Assembly: GCA_003202005.1 (NCBI GenBank)
Contig: QJJF01000004.1
Location: forward strand, 62,001 to 126,000
DNA length: 64,000 nucleotides
Direction: 5' to 3'
From: Williamsia faeni
Lineage (GTDB): Bacteria; Actinomycetota; Actinomycetes; Mycobacteriales; Mycobacteriaceae
How positions within the stretch are numbered: the first letter of the stretch is position 1; each line of letters opens with the position of its first letter. A model generated the notes under the pieces. The model had not been told where the DNA came from. It saw nothing but the letters and a program-made list of their open reading frames with translations, and searched no databases. The position numbers were made by a program, and so were the translations under genes. Positions 55,074-63,910 of this stretch are shown one piece after another.

Positions 55074-56549
55074 ATGGAAACCGCGCCCACCCGAACGCAC
55101 CATCAGGTGACTTTTGCCGTCCTGACCGTGGGTGTCGCGGCCTTCGCGCTCTTGCAGTCGCTGGTGATGCCGGTCCTGCCGACCGTCGAGGCAGCGTTGG
55201 GAACCAGCCAGACGAACGTCACCTGGGTGCTGACCGCGTATCTGCTGTCGGCATCGATCTTCACCCCGATCATGGGTCGCCTCGGTGACATGCATGGCAA
55301 GAAGCGAGTGTTTGTGATCGCTCTGGTCGCGCTCGCTGCAGGCTCGCTGCTGGCCGCGTTGGCCACATCGTTGTCGGTGATGATCATCGCTCGGGCGGTC
55401 CAGGGAATCGGCGGCGGTGTCCTGCCGCTGGCATTCGGCATCATCCGCGACGAGTTCCCCAAGGAGAAGGTGCCAGGGGCTGTGGGTTTGATCGCTGCAC
55501 TCATCTCCGTCGGCGCCGGTGCCGGCACCGTTTTGGCGGGACCGATCGTCGACTCTCTCGGTTATCGATGGCTCTTCTGGATTCCGCTGATCATCACGAG
55601 CATCGCCGCCCTGGGGGCGTTCTTTCTTGTTCCCGAGTCTCCGATTCGGTCCGAGGGAAAAATCAACTGGCTCACCGCATTCCTGCTGTCCGCGTGGCTG
55701 GTGCTGCTGCTGCTGGCCGTCAGTCAGGCGCCCAGCTGGGGTTGGGGCTCGCCGAAGGTGATCGGGATGATCGTGGCCGCGGCGATCGTGGCGGCGACGT
55801 GGATCTTCGCCGAATCCCGCTCGTCGAATCCGCTGATCGACATGAAGATGATGCGCATCCGTAGCGTGTGGGCCGCAAACCTGGTCGCACTGCTGATGGG
55901 TATCGGTATGTACGCCGGGTTGGGCTTCTTGCCGCAGTTCCTGCAGACGCCCAGTTCGGCCGGATACGGTTTCGGAGCCTCGGTCACCCACTCGGGACTG
56001 TTGTTGCTGCCCAATGCGATTGGAATGCTCACGGTCGGGCTCTTTTCAGGCCGGCTCGCGGCCAGATTCGGCTCCAAGAATCTGTTGATTGTCGGATCGC
56101 TTGTCACCGCATCGTCCTACTTCATCATCGCATTTCTGCATTCGTCCGAGATTGACATCATCGTGGCGATGTCGATTGCCGGCATCGGTTTCGGCTTGGC
56201 GTTCGCCGCGATGTCGAACGTTGTTGTCGCAGCGGTGCCGCCGGAACAAACCGGTGTCGCCAGCGGCATGAATGCGAACATCCGCACCATCGGTGGATCT
56301 CTGGGCGCGGCGTTCATGGCCAGTGTGGTGGCCGCGGGCGCATCGTCGTCGGGGCTTCCGACCGAAGCCGGATACACCAATGGTTTCATGATGCTGGGCA
56401 TAGCCGGCGGCCTCGCCGCCGTGGCCGCTCTGTTCATTCCGGCGTTGACGCGAGACAAGAAGACCCATCGCGAAGAAACTGCGGAGCTCTCGCATCCTGA
56501 GCTCGCGATGGTTGCCGGCGGTACTCTGTCGGGTGACAAATCCGAGTGA
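55074..56549 (+). CDS. DHA2-family MFS transporter
   Basis: A 491-residue exporter with 14 predicted helices. Seen: QTNVTWVLTAYLLSASIFTP, MGRLGDMHGKKRVFV between helices 2 and 3, VQGIGGGVLPLAFGIIRDEF, and the antiporter-type ISVGAGAGTVLAGPIVDSL in helix 5. AGGAG precedes ATG 55074. Its stop overlaps the GTG of a TetR gene by 4 bp, suggesting the regulator controls it. A 5-bp inverted repeat TCCGG-TAT-CCGGA at 55027-55039 lies 35 bp upstream. Confidence 0.9.
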   Translation: METAPTRTHHQVTFAVLTVGVAAFALLQSLVMPVLPTVEAALGTSQTNVTWVLTAYLLSASIFTPIMGRLGDMHGKKRVFVIALVALAAGSLLAALATSLSVMIIARAVQGIGGGVLPLAFGIIRDEFPKEKVPGAVGLIAALISVGAGAGTVLAGPIVDSLGYRWLFWIPLIITSIAALGAFFLVPESPIRSEGKINWLTAFLLSAWLVLLLLAVSQAPSWGWGSPKVIGMIVAAAIVAATWIFAESRSSNPLIDMKMMRIRSVWAANLVALLMGIGMYAGLGFLPQFLQTPSSAGYGFGASVTHSGLLLLPNAIGMLTVGLFSGRLAARFGSKNLLIVGSLVTASSYFIIAFLHSSEIDIIVAMSIAGIGFGLAFAAMSNVVVAAVPPEQTGVASGMNANIRTIGGSLGAAFMASVVAAGASSSGLPTEAGYTNGFMMLGIAGGLAAVAALFIPALTRDKKTHREETAELSHPELAMVAGGTLSGDKSE

Positions 56550-57199
56550 GGTCCGACGTGAGTGTTGGCGAGGCAGTCGGCGGAGAAAAGACGCTGCGAC
56601 GTGATGCGGCCGAAAACAGGCAGCGGTTGCTGGATGCGGCAGCAACCGTGTTCAGCGAGCGCGGCCTGGACGTGAGCGTCGACGAGATCGCCCGGGTTGC
56701 CGGCGTCGGAACCGGCACGCTGTATCGCCGGTTCCCCACCAAAGATGCGCTGATCAGCGAACTCGTCCGGCAGCTGTTGATCGACCTGGTCGCACTTGCC
56801 ACCAATGCTCTCGAGGTGACCGACGGATCCGGACTCGAGCAGGTCATGTACGGGACCGGGGAGATCCAGGCATCCCAACGGGGGTGTATTTCGCGCATGT
56901 GGAATGACGAGGAGACCGAGGTGCTCAAATTGGAGTACCGGCGGATCCTGTCCGAGCTGCTGATATCGGCGAAGGATCACGGGCGGATCCGGGAGGATGC
57001 CGCCCAGTCCGATGTGGATCTCACCTTCTGGGCGCTGCGCGGAGTCATCGAAACGACCAGGGGTGTCAGCGATACCGCCTGGCGGCGCCACCTCGCCCTT
57101 GTCATCGCCGGATTACGCCCCGGTGCCGAACCGATCGTCGAGCCGCCGTTGGACGCACATCACGTCGAGCGTGCAATCGTGCGTCTACACACTCGCTGA
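56546..57199 (+). CDS. TetR-family transcriptional regulator
   Basis: A 217-residue repressor with the TetR helix-turn-helix (VDEIARVAGVGTGTLYRRFPT, 21 residues; key VGTGTLYRRF) and a SBP-type C-terminal domain (HGRIREDAAQSDVDLTFWALR, key DVDLTFWALRG). Start GTG 56546 overlaps the MFS stop; GTG 56558 is possible. Likely represses the exporter. Its last codons lie inside a tandem duplication (57162-57673), of which the second copy holds a relic of the same 3' end. Confidence 0.87.
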   Translation: MRSDVSVGEAVGGEKTLRRDAAENRQRLLDAAATVFSERGLDVSVDEIARVAGVGTGTLYRRFPTKDALISELVRQLLIDLVALATNALEVTDGSGLEQVMYGTGEIQASQRGCISRMWNDEETEVLKLEYRRILSELLISAKDHGRIREDAAQSDVDLTFWALRGVIETTRGVSDTAWRRHLALVIAGLRPGAEPIVEPPLDAHHVERAIVRLHTR

Positions 57200-57673
57200 C
57201 CCCGCGCCTAACCACCGCCGACCGTGCCTTAAACGCCGTCGAGCGTGCCGAACGCACCGTTGACCGTGCCGAAGTTGGAGGCGCGCAATCATTTTCGGCA
57301 CGCTCGGCGGTAATGAGGGCACGCTCGGCGGCGTGTTCGGCACGCTCGGCGGAGGGGGCGGTGGCTGCGCGACTGCGTGGCTGTGTCAGAGACCGGGCTG
57401 TGGCCAATCGGGTGAGTGACTGATGACGTCGAGCGTGCAATCGTGCGTCTACACGCCCGCCTAACCGCCGTCGACCGTGCCTTAAACGCCGTCGAGCGTG
57501 CCGAACGCACCGTTGACCGTGCCGAAGTTGCAGGCGCGCAACCATTTTCGGCACGCTCGGCGGTAATAAGGGCACGCTCGGCGGCGTGTTCGGCACGCTC
57601 GACGGAGGGGCGGTGGGTTGCGTGGCTGTGTCAGAGGCCGGCGGCTGTGGCCAAACGGGTGAGTGACTGATGA
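57162..57673. repeat. Tandem duplication of a repeat-rich convergent spacer (repeat cluster 2)
   Basis: Copy 1 (57162-57426) and copy 2 (57426-57673) both begin ACGTCGAGCGTGCAATCGTG and end GGGTGAGTGACTGATGA. They align end to end with an offset falling from 264 to 247. Both contain GAGCGTGCC and GGCACGCTC words as in cluster 1. Copy 1 has the real end of tetR plus a relic of the dehydrogenase 3' end; copy 2 has the real dehydrogenase end plus a relic of tetR. No real gene is seen between 57200 and 57630. Confidence 0.85.
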
Positions 57674-58728
57674 GGCTGACCGAAGAGTTGTGCGCTGCCA
57701 TGTGCCCGTTTGAAGTATAGGTGGGCATCGTGTTCCCAGGTGATACCGATTCCGCCATGTAGTTGAATGGTCTCGCCGGCGATGTGTGAGAACGCATCCG
57801 AGCAGTACACGCGCGCCGCGGCCGCCATATCCAGGGCGTCGTCGGAACCGGAGACCAATGCGTCGACCGCTGCATAGGAGATCGAGTGTGCGGTTTCGGT
57901 GAGCGCGTACATGTCGGCCATCCGATGTTTCAGAGCCTGGAACGATCCGATGACACGACCGAACTGCTTGCGGGACTTGGTGTATTCGACCGTCAGATCC
58001 AGCGCGGCCCGAGAAGCGCCGACCTGTTCGGCACTCAGCGCGACGTAGGCGACGGCGCGAAGCCGGTCGGCCAGATCAGCCGGTGTGGGTATGGCGGTCG
58101 CGTCGACGTCGTCGAACGTGATGCTGGTCAGCGGCCGGGTGGGATCCATCGTCGGACGTGCCGAGCGTGTGATGCCGTCTGCGGTCGCATCGACGACGTG
58201 CAGGTTGACATGTCCACCGGTGCGGGCCAGAACAACCAGTACATCGGCTGTTTCGCCGTCGAGAACGTAGTGGGCGGTGCCGGAGAGGATTCCGGCGTTT
58301 GCCTCGACGCCGGGCCGGTCCCACCCGGCCTCGTTCGCCCAGCACAGGGCGGCCGTCTTCTCGCCGGAGGCAAGAGCGGGCAACGTGGCGGCGCAGTTGT
58401 CGGTGTCGCCACTGAGCAGCAGTGCCTGGGTGGCGAGCACGGCGGATCCGAGCATGGGGACCGGGGACAGTGTGCGGCCGAGTTCTTCGAGCACCAGGTG
58501 GGTCTCGTTCAGAGTCGCGCCGACACCGTCGAACTCTTCGGGGATCGACAGCGCGGCGACCCCGATCTGTTCGCACAGTGTTGCCCACAGTGCACGGTCG
58601 GTGCGGCCTTCCGACGCCATCGCCGTACGTACCGCCGAGGAGTCGCCGCTTCGACGGAGCAGGCTCGCGACCGAATCCCGTAGTGCCGATTGCTCTTCGG
58701 TGTCGATGCCGGGGGAATGGATGCTCAT
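57631..58728 (-). CDS. Acyl-CoA dehydrogenase, non-catalytic type (FadE18-like)
   Basis: A 365-residue ACAD-fold protein. The helix that normally carries the LxxER base reads AVAYVALSAEQVGASRAALD, without Glu-Arg. FGRVIGSFQALKHRMADMYA and LHGGIGITWEHDAHLYFKRA are the typical partner-subunit motifs. It is the last of the echA-fadE-fadE-fadE operon, with its start overlapping the preceding stop by 4 bp. In M. tuberculosis FadE18 is the partner of FadE17. Its final 14 codons lie in the duplicated spacer. Confidence 0.88.
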   Translation of the reverse strand: MSIHSPGIDTEEQSALRDSVASLLRRSGDSSAVRTAMASEGRTDRALWATLCEQIGVAALSIPEEFDGVGATLNETHLVLEELGRTLSPVPMLGSAVLATQALLLSGDTDNCAATLPALASGEKTAALCWANEAGWDRPGVEANAGILSGTAHYVLDGETADVLVVLARTGGHVNLHVVDATADGITRSARPTMDPTRPLTSITFDDVDATAIPTPADLADRLRAVAYVALSAEQVGASRAALDLTVEYTKSRKQFGRVIGSFQALKHRMADMYALTETAHSISYAAVDALVSGSDDALDMAAAARVYCSDAFSHIAGETIQLHGGIGITWEHDAHLYFKRAHGSAQLFGQPHQSLTRLATAAGL

Positions 58729-59699
58729 TTGGTGATCGCCTCCAATACCCGGGCCCGATGTGCGGCGGGTGTTCCCCAGGCGGTGATCAGTGCGCGAGTT
58801 TTGGTCAGGTACAACGACAGGTCGTGTTCCTGGGTGTAGCCGATCGCGCCGAGGACCTGCAGTCCGACCCTGGACGCGAGATAGGCCGCTTGGCCGGCAG
58901 CAACTTTGGCCGCCGATACATCGCGGGATGCGAGCTGCGGTTCGGGAACGGAACCGTCCAATGACAGGGCGGCGCCGTGAATCAACGGCCGCGCCATCTC
59001 CACTGCGACGGCCACGTCTGCCAGGTGGTGTTTGACCGCCTGGAACGAGCCGATCTCCCGTCCGAACTGCTTGCGGGTCTTCGCGTATTCGCCGGTGAGG
59101 GCGAGCATGGTGTCGGCCAGTCCGATCAGTTGGGCGGCAGTGGCGAGTGCGCCGAAGTCGAAGCCCCGCACCGGGTCCACCGTCCCCACCGGGGCATCGA
59201 TGTCCACCGACGACAACGTACGCGTGTGATCGACCGATGGCCTTGGATTGGTGGCGACACCGGTATTGAGGGTGTGGTCGTCAACAATGTAGACCTGCCC
59301 GACCACCGCGGCATCGACGGCGTACGGCACCAGCGGGGGGTGGGCAACGGTGGCCAATTCGCCTTCGGCCAAGGCCCCCAAGCGATCGGTGGCCCCGGCA
59401 TCAGCCAGCAGAATCGGCACTGCGGCAATGGTTTCGGCAACCGGTCCGGGTACCGCATACCGGCCGAGTTGATGCGCCGCGACCACCATCTCGATGGCCC
59501 CCGCGCCCATTCCGCCATGATCTTCACCGATCAACAGGGCGTTGACACCGGTCTCCGCCAGCTTCGACCACACAACCTCTCCGGGTTTCGTGTCACCGTC
59601 ACTCCAGGAGCGGATGACGCCGGGGAGATCGGATTTGGCCAGCATCGAATCGATGGACGCGGCCAGGTCGTGATGTTCTTCTTCGAGTAAGAATCTCAT
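58725..59699 (-). CDS. Acyl-CoA dehydrogenase, second non-catalytic type
   Basis: A 324-residue ACAD-like protein, again without the base: GALATAAQLIGLADTMLALT replaces the LxxER helix. FGREIGSFQAVKHHLADVAV and LGAIGYTQEHDLSLYLTKT are partner-subunit motifs. Start ATG 59699 is 1 bp after the preceding catalytic subunit gene. It resembles the following gene in plan, so the operon has two candidate beta subunits for one alpha. Could act as an alternative partner or in a three-component complex. Confidence 0.86.
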   Translation of the reverse strand: MRFLLEEEHHDLAASIDSMLAKSDLPGVIRSWSDGDTKPGEVVWSKLAETGVNALLIGEDHGGMGAGAIEMVVAAHQLGRYAVPGPVAETIAAVPILLADAGATDRLGALAEGELATVAHPPLVPYAVDAAVVGQVYIVDDHTLNTGVATNPRPSVDHTRTLSSVDIDAPVGTVDPVRGFDFGALATAAQLIGLADTMLALTGEYAKTRKQFGREIGSFQAVKHHLADVAVAVEMARPLIHGAALSLDGSVPEPQLASRDVSAAKVAAGQAAYLASRVGLQVLGAIGYTQEHDLSLYLTKTRALITAWGTPAAHRARVLEAITK

Positions 59700-59700
59700 G

Positions 59701-60876
59701 TCAGCGGTCCCCTCGCGGCAGGCCGAGCAGGCGTTCGGCGATGACGTTGCGCTGAATTTCGTTGGTGCCGGCATAGATCGGTCCCGACAACGAGAACAGG
59801 TATCCACCCAGCCAATCACCGGATGGCTGTCGTTGCGCGAGTTCGGCATCCGCGCCCAGCAGATCGAGTGCGGTCTCGTGGGTGGTGATGTCCCACTGCG
59901 ACCAGAACACCTTGTTGATCGATGACTCCATTCCGAGCTGGCCACCCTCGGCGAGCCGGCTGACGGTGGCGTAGGTCGAGAGCTCGTAGGCCCGGGCTCC
60001 GATCCACGCATCGGCGACCTGATCGCCGAACTCCTTGCGCGCTGTGGCATCGGTGTCATTCCACAGAGCCAGGAGCCGATCGGTGGTGGCCAGGAACCGC
60101 CCGGGGGAGCGGAGCGAGAGTCCACGTTCGTTGGCGGCGGTGCTCATTGCGACCTTCCAGCCGTTGTTCACCGAGCCGATCACGCCGGAATCGCCGGGCG
60201 CGCCCGGATCGTCGGGGACAAAGACGTTCTCCAAGAACAGTTCTGCGAAGCCGGCTTCGCCGTCGAGCTGCTTGATCGGTCGCACCGTGACGCCATCGGT
60301 CCGCAGGTCGAACATGAAATACGTGATGCCCTTGTGGCGGGCCGAATCGGGGTCGGACCGGAACAGACCGAAGCCCCAGTCGGCGAAACTGGAGCGCGAA
60401 CTCCAGGTCTTCTGGCCGTTGAGGAGCCAGCCGCCGTCGGTGCGGGTGGCGGTCGACCGCAGCGATGCCAGGTCGCTGCCGGCCTCGGGCTCGCTCCACG
60501 CCTGACCCCAGATATCGTCGGACCGCGCCATCCGTGGCATGATCCGGGCCAGCTGCTCGGGGTGTGCGTGCTCGAAAAGGGTGGGTGCCAGCAGGAATAT
60601 CCCGTTCTGGCTGACCCTGCCGGGCGCGCCGCTGCGGTAGTACTCCTCTTCGAAGATCAGCCAGTGCAACAGCGGGGCGTCGCGCCCGCCGTATTCGACG
60701 GGCCAGCTCACCACCGACATCCGCGCGTCGGCCATCTGGCGTTCCCAGCGTCGGTGCTCCTCGAAGCCCTCGGCAGTGTCCATTGAAGCCAGTGGCTCTT
60801 TCGGAACATTGTCGGCGAGCCAGCCACGGACCTCGGCGCGGAACTCGTCGGCTGCTGAATCGAAAAGTAGATCCAT
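59701..60876 (-). CDS. Catalytic acyl-CoA dehydrogenase (FadE17-like)
   Basis: A 391-residue ACAD. Seen: WSEPEAGSDLASLRSTATR (FAD/substrate), TWSSRSSFADWGF, base Glu250 in AANERGLSLR, and the C-terminal PIYAGTNEIQRNVIAERLLG. It is the alpha-type subunit for the two downstream partners. ATG 60876 overlaps the echA stop by 4 bp. The substrate may be a branched or ring-derived acyl-CoA, by analogy with the fadE17-fadE18-echA13 locus. Confidence 0.9.
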   Translation of the reverse strand: MDLLFDSAADEFRAEVRGWLADNVPKEPLASMDTAEGFEEHRRWERQMADARMSVVSWPVEYGGRDAPLLHWLIFEEEYYRSGAPGRVSQNGIFLLAPTLFEHAHPEQLARIMPRMARSDDIWGQAWSEPEAGSDLASLRSTATRTDGGWLLNGQKTWSSRSSFADWGFGLFRSDPDSARHKGITYFMFDLRTDGVTVRPIKQLDGEAGFAELFLENVFVPDDPGAPGDSGVIGSVNNGWKVAMSTAANERGLSLRSPGRFLATTDRLLALWNDTDATARKEFGDQVADAWIGARAYELSTYATVSRLAEGGQLGMESSINKVFWSQWDITTHETALDLLGADAELAQRQPSGDWLGGYLFSLSGPIYAGTNEIQRNVIAERLLGLPRGDR

Positions 60877-61781
60877 CAGGAGCTCTGCTTGTCGGCGCTC
60901 GACTTCATCGACTTGGCATCCATGCCACCCAGCGAATCTCCGCCCATGGTCTCGGCATTCGCACTGTGCGCGAAGTGATGCCAGCCGAAGACCGAATCCA
61001 TCGCATTGCGCAGACCCATCTGGTCCTCGCAGATGTTGACGGCCTTCTTGGTCAGCGCGAGCCCGAGCTGGGGCATCTGGGCGATCCGTTCGGCGATGTC
61101 CTCGACCTTGGCTTCGAGCTGATCACGCGGGACAACGTGGTTGACCATGCCCCACTCGAGCGCTTCGGCCGCGCCGAAACGTTCCCCGGTGAACAAGATC
61201 TCCTTGGCACGACGCGGGCCGAGGACAAATGCGTGGGCAAAGTACTCGACACCGGGAATGCCCATCCGGGCAACCGGATCGGAGAAGAACGCGTCGTCGG
61301 AGGCGACGATGAAGTCGCAGATCCAGGCGAGCATCAGCCCGCCCGCGATACAGGCGCCGTGGATCTGGGCGATGACCGGCTTCGGGATCTCCCGCCAGCG
61401 CCGGCACATCCCGACGTAGACCTCGGTCTCACGGGCCAGTCGCTGGTCACCGCCGACACGGTCGGTGTGGTCCCAGTAGAGAGTGGCGGTGTTGGGGTAT
61501 TTGACGTGGACATCGCGTTCTGGCGTGCCGATGTCGTGGCCGGCGGAGAAGTGTTTCCCGGCGCCGCGCAACACGATGACCTTGACGCCGGCGTCGTCGA
61601 CAGCGCGTCCGAAGGCGGCGTCGAGGGAGTAGGTCATCACCGAGTTCTGGGAATTGCGGAACTCAGGTCGATTGAGGGTGATGTATGCCGTGGCACCGAC
61701 AACGTCGTAGGCCACCGGCGAGGTGTCGGGGCCTAGTTCTGCAGCGCTCAGGGGGCTCGGGATCGTCACACCGAACACCAT
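60876..61781 (-). CDS. Enoyl-CoA hydratase/isomerase (EchA13-like)
   Basis: A 301-residue crotonase-fold protein. Oxyanion parts: LRGAGKHFSAGHDIGTPERD and IHGACIAGGLMLAWICDFIV; DPVARMGIPG follows. The usual second catalytic Glu is not obvious, so hydration, isomerisation or C-C cleavage are all possible. First of the fadE operon. ATG 61781 is one start; GTG 61769 with TATGGT 7 nt upstream would give a leaderless mRNA and is perhaps more likely. An inverted repeat lies right before. Confidence 0.88.
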   Translation of the reverse strand: MVFGVTIPSPLSAAELGPDTSPVAYDVVGATAYITLNRPEFRNSQNSVMTYSLDAAFGRAVDDAGVKVIVLRGAGKHFSAGHDIGTPERDVHVKYPNTATLYWDHTDRVGGDQRLARETEVYVGMCRRWREIPKPVIAQIHGACIAGGLMLAWICDFIVASDDAFFSDPVARMGIPGVEYFAHAFVLGPRRAKEILFTGERFGAAEALEWGMVNHVVPRDQLEAKVEDIAERIAQMPQLGLALTKKAVNICEDQMGLRNAMDSVFGWHHFAHSANAETMGGDSLGGMDAKSMKSSADKQSS

Positions 61782-61782
61782 A

Positions 61783-61798
61783 CCTAGCAAATGCTTGG
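61783..61798. promoter_or_regulatory. Candidate operator of the echA-fadE operon
   Basis: CCTAGCA and TGCTTGG form an inverted repeat around AA with one mismatch. It touches the -10-like TATGGT and the start codon. It is not a KstR box; the CAAGC/GCTTG words resemble sites of acyl-CoA-responsive TetR repressors. Confidence 0.45.
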
Positions 61799-61909
61799 TT
61801 GGTAAACCCGCGGTGATGGTCACGCCCTGTTTTCGACCACCGAACGCGGCTCTCGACATATGCTTTGCCGACGTCTGAAGGGCTCGGGCGCGCGTCTGGT
61901 GGTGATGTG

Positions 61910-62068
61910 ATGGCAAGGTTCTATTCGGCGGACGTGAAGTGTGTTTGTGGCCATCCGGAGGCTGCTCATGAGCACCTCCGACCAGGCACCGACTGTGCGC
62001 TCTGCGAGGCCGATGGGTGTCGCCGATTTCGTCGGCGCCGATTCTGGAGGCGCAAGCAAGCCCGTTGA
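61910..62068 (+). CDS. Small Cys/His zinc-ribbon-like protein (52 aa)
   Basis: A 52-residue basic protein with CVCGHPEAAHEHLRPGTDC then CALCEADGCRRF: a CxCGH, HxH, CxxC and final Cys that could bind zinc. The C-terminus is Arg-rich (RRRRFWRRKQAR). Similar tiny proteins with CxCGH-HEH-RPGTDC are common in actinobacteria. It starts at ATG 61910 with only a weak GGTGGTG upstream and converges with the response-regulator gene. Function unknown. Confidence 0.65.
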   Translation: MARFYSADVKCVCGHPEAAHEHLRPGTDCALCEADGCRRFRRRRFWRRKQAR

Positions 62069-62097
62069 TCAGCGTGTCTTCCGACTGGTGCGCCGAA

Positions 62098-62715
62098 TCA
62101 GATGGCTCCCAGTTCCCGGGCCCGCGCAATCGCCGAGGTCCGGGAATTGACACCCAGCTTCGCGTAGATGTGGACCAGGTGCGTTTTGACGGTTGTTTCG
62201 CTGAGATACAGCGCCTTACCGATGGCCCGGTTCGACATCCCCGCCTCGACGAGCCCGAGGACTTCGATTTCCCGGGGACTGAGCGACGACTCGGGTTTGC
62301 GAACCCGCGTCATGAGTTTGGATGCCACGGCGGGCGACAGGACGCTCTGGCCGACGGCAGCGGTCCGGACCGCGGCGAGTAGCTCGGCCGGTGGAGTGTC
62401 TTTGAGGAGATAGCCGCAGGCGCCGGCCTCGATGGCATTGAGGATGTCGCTGTCGGTGTCATAGTTGGTCACCACCAACACATTTGGCGCGTTCGGAAGC
62501 TCGCGGAGGGTTGCCGTGGCTTCGACTCCCGAGGTGCCGGAACCGAATCTCAAATCCATCAACACCAGATCCACGTCAGTGGTGGTGCAGTAGGCGATCG
62601 CGGCCTCTGCGGTCGCCACCTCGCCCACCACGTCGATGTCGTCGCCCTCTTCGAGGATCGCGCGCAGACCCGCCCGCACGATCGCGTGATCGTCGGCCAA
62701 CAGCAAGCGGATCAT
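62098..62715 (-). CDS. NarL/FixJ-family response regulator
   Basis: A 205-residue regulator. The receiver domain has the acidic pair ADDH, the phospho-acceptor Asp54 in VLMDLRFG, and Lys in GYLLKDTPP. The C-terminal LuxR-type helix-turn-helix is LSPREIEVLGLVEAGMSNRA with SETTVKTHLVHIYAKLGV. ATG 62715 overlaps the kinase stop by 4 bp. Target genes are unknown. Confidence 0.95.
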   Translation of the reverse strand: MIRLLLADDHAIVRAGLRAILEEGDDIDVVGEVATAEAAIAYCTTTDVDLVLMDLRFGSGTSGVEATATLRELPNAPNVLVVTNYDTDSDILNAIEAGACGYLLKDTPPAELLAAVRTAAVGQSVLSPAVASKLMTRVRKPESSLSPREIEVLGLVEAGMSNRAIGKALYLSETTVKTHLVHIYAKLGVNSRTSAIARARELGAI

Positions 62716-63899
62716 CGTGGGGTCTCCACTGCGGCGATCGGAAACGAGACCGCCAGTGCGGTGTGTCCGGGCTCGGCCTCCAGATCGAGTGAACCGTGAA
62801 GCTGTTCCACTCGTCGTCGTATTGCATTGAGACCGAACGATTCGGACGGGTCCTGGTCGAGTATTCGCACATCGAATCCGATCCCGTCGTCGACGACGTC
62901 GAGTGACACCACGTCGTCACTGTAAGTCAGCGTCACCTGGACCCTCGCCGCCTGCGCGTGCTGGACCACGTTTGCCATCGCGCTCTGCGTGATCCGCACC
63001 ATCGCCGCCTCGATCGGCATCGGCAACTGCACTGCCTCGCCCTCGACCAAGGTGTGCACGTCGAGGGTCTCCGACTGCGCCCGGGCGCAGATCCGACGCA
63101 CTGCCGACCCCAATGTCTGCCCCTCCAACGCCGCCGGAGTGAGTTCGGCGATGAGCTGACGGGTCTCGGCGAGACTGTCGGCCGCGACGTCGCGGGCCAT
63201 CCGGATCTTTTGGATCGCGGGGTGCTGCGGGTCGGCCCGTTCGGCGGCATGGAGCAGCAACTGGATGCTGCTCAGCCCCTGCGCGACGGTGTCGTGGATG
63301 TCCTGGGCCAGCCGCTCACGCTCGGCGAGTATGCCGGAGGCACGTTCCTGGGCGGCGAGAACTTCCCGGGTGGCGACGAGTTCGTCGATCAGTCGTTGAC
63401 GTTCTCTGGCCTCCCGATACAGCGTCCGGTAGCCCACGCCGATGACAACGGCGACGCAGGCCCCGATCACCGGACCGACCACCCCGGCAACCGACCAGCC
63501 CCGATGCACCCCGGTACTGACGATCGCGAGAGCAGTCGCCGCGGCGACCGCGAGTAGGTTCCACCGAGGGGGCAAGACCCGCAGGTACACAAAGAACAGT
63601 CCGAACGCGATGTAGGCGGCATCGGGTGTCAGCACGATCAGGACCAGCCACAACAGCGTCAGGGTGGCGATCCACACTCCTCGTCCCCGTCGCCCCAACC
63701 GGACCACGACACCGACGAGATACGCACCCAGGAACCCGAGCGTGAGAACGACCACCGCCATCTGATGCGGTTCATCGAGGAGCAGGGCTCGCAAAAGAAC
63801 CACCATGCTCAGCGCGACGATCAGCACATGCAGCGCGTTCTGCAGGCCGGCGAACACAGGGGTCAGGGACGAGTCGCGCACGTCTTCGAGCGTAAACAA
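62712..63899 (-). CDS. NarL-type sensor histidine kinase
   Basis: A 395-residue kinase. Five to six membrane helices without a large outside loop (residues ~20-160) precede a HisKA_3 dimerisation domain with the phospho-His in ERLAQDIHDTVAQGLSSIQ, and an HATPase_c domain with VVDDGIGFDV and SFGLNAIRRRVEQLHG. The start appears to be TTG 63899, with GGAG 6 nt before it; a downstream GTG is possible. It overlaps the regulator gene. The signal may be within the membrane. Confidence 0.9.
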   Translation of the reverse strand: MFTLEDVRDSSLTPVFAGLQNALHVLIVALSMVVLLRALLLDEPHQMAVVVLTLGFLGAYLVGVVVRLGRRGRGVWIATLTLLWLVLIVLTPDAAYIAFGLFFVYLRVLPPRWNLLAVAAATALAIVSTGVHRGWSVAGVVGPVIGACVAVVIGVGYRTLYREARERQRLIDELVATREVLAAQERASGILAERERLAQDIHDTVAQGLSSIQLLLHAAERADPQHPAIQKIRMARDVAADSLAETRQLIAELTPAALEGQTLGSAVRRICARAQSETLDVHTLVEGEAVQLPMPIEAAMVRITQSAMANVVQHAQAARVQVTLTYSDDVVSLDVVDDGIGFDVRILDQDPSESFGLNAIRRRVEQLHGSLDLEAEPGHTALAVSFPIAAVETPR

Positions 63900-63910
63900 C
63901 CATCACTCCT

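Noticed and set aside
57102-57875. A 257-codon minus-strand open frame across the duplicated spacer
   Set aside because: Arg/Ala/Ser-rich low-complexity product made by the repeats; overlaps the real dehydrogenase end in another frame.
60876-62153. EchA extended to 425 codons
   Set aside because: The upstream part crosses the likely promoter/operator and the small gene at 61910 and has no crotonase-family sequence.
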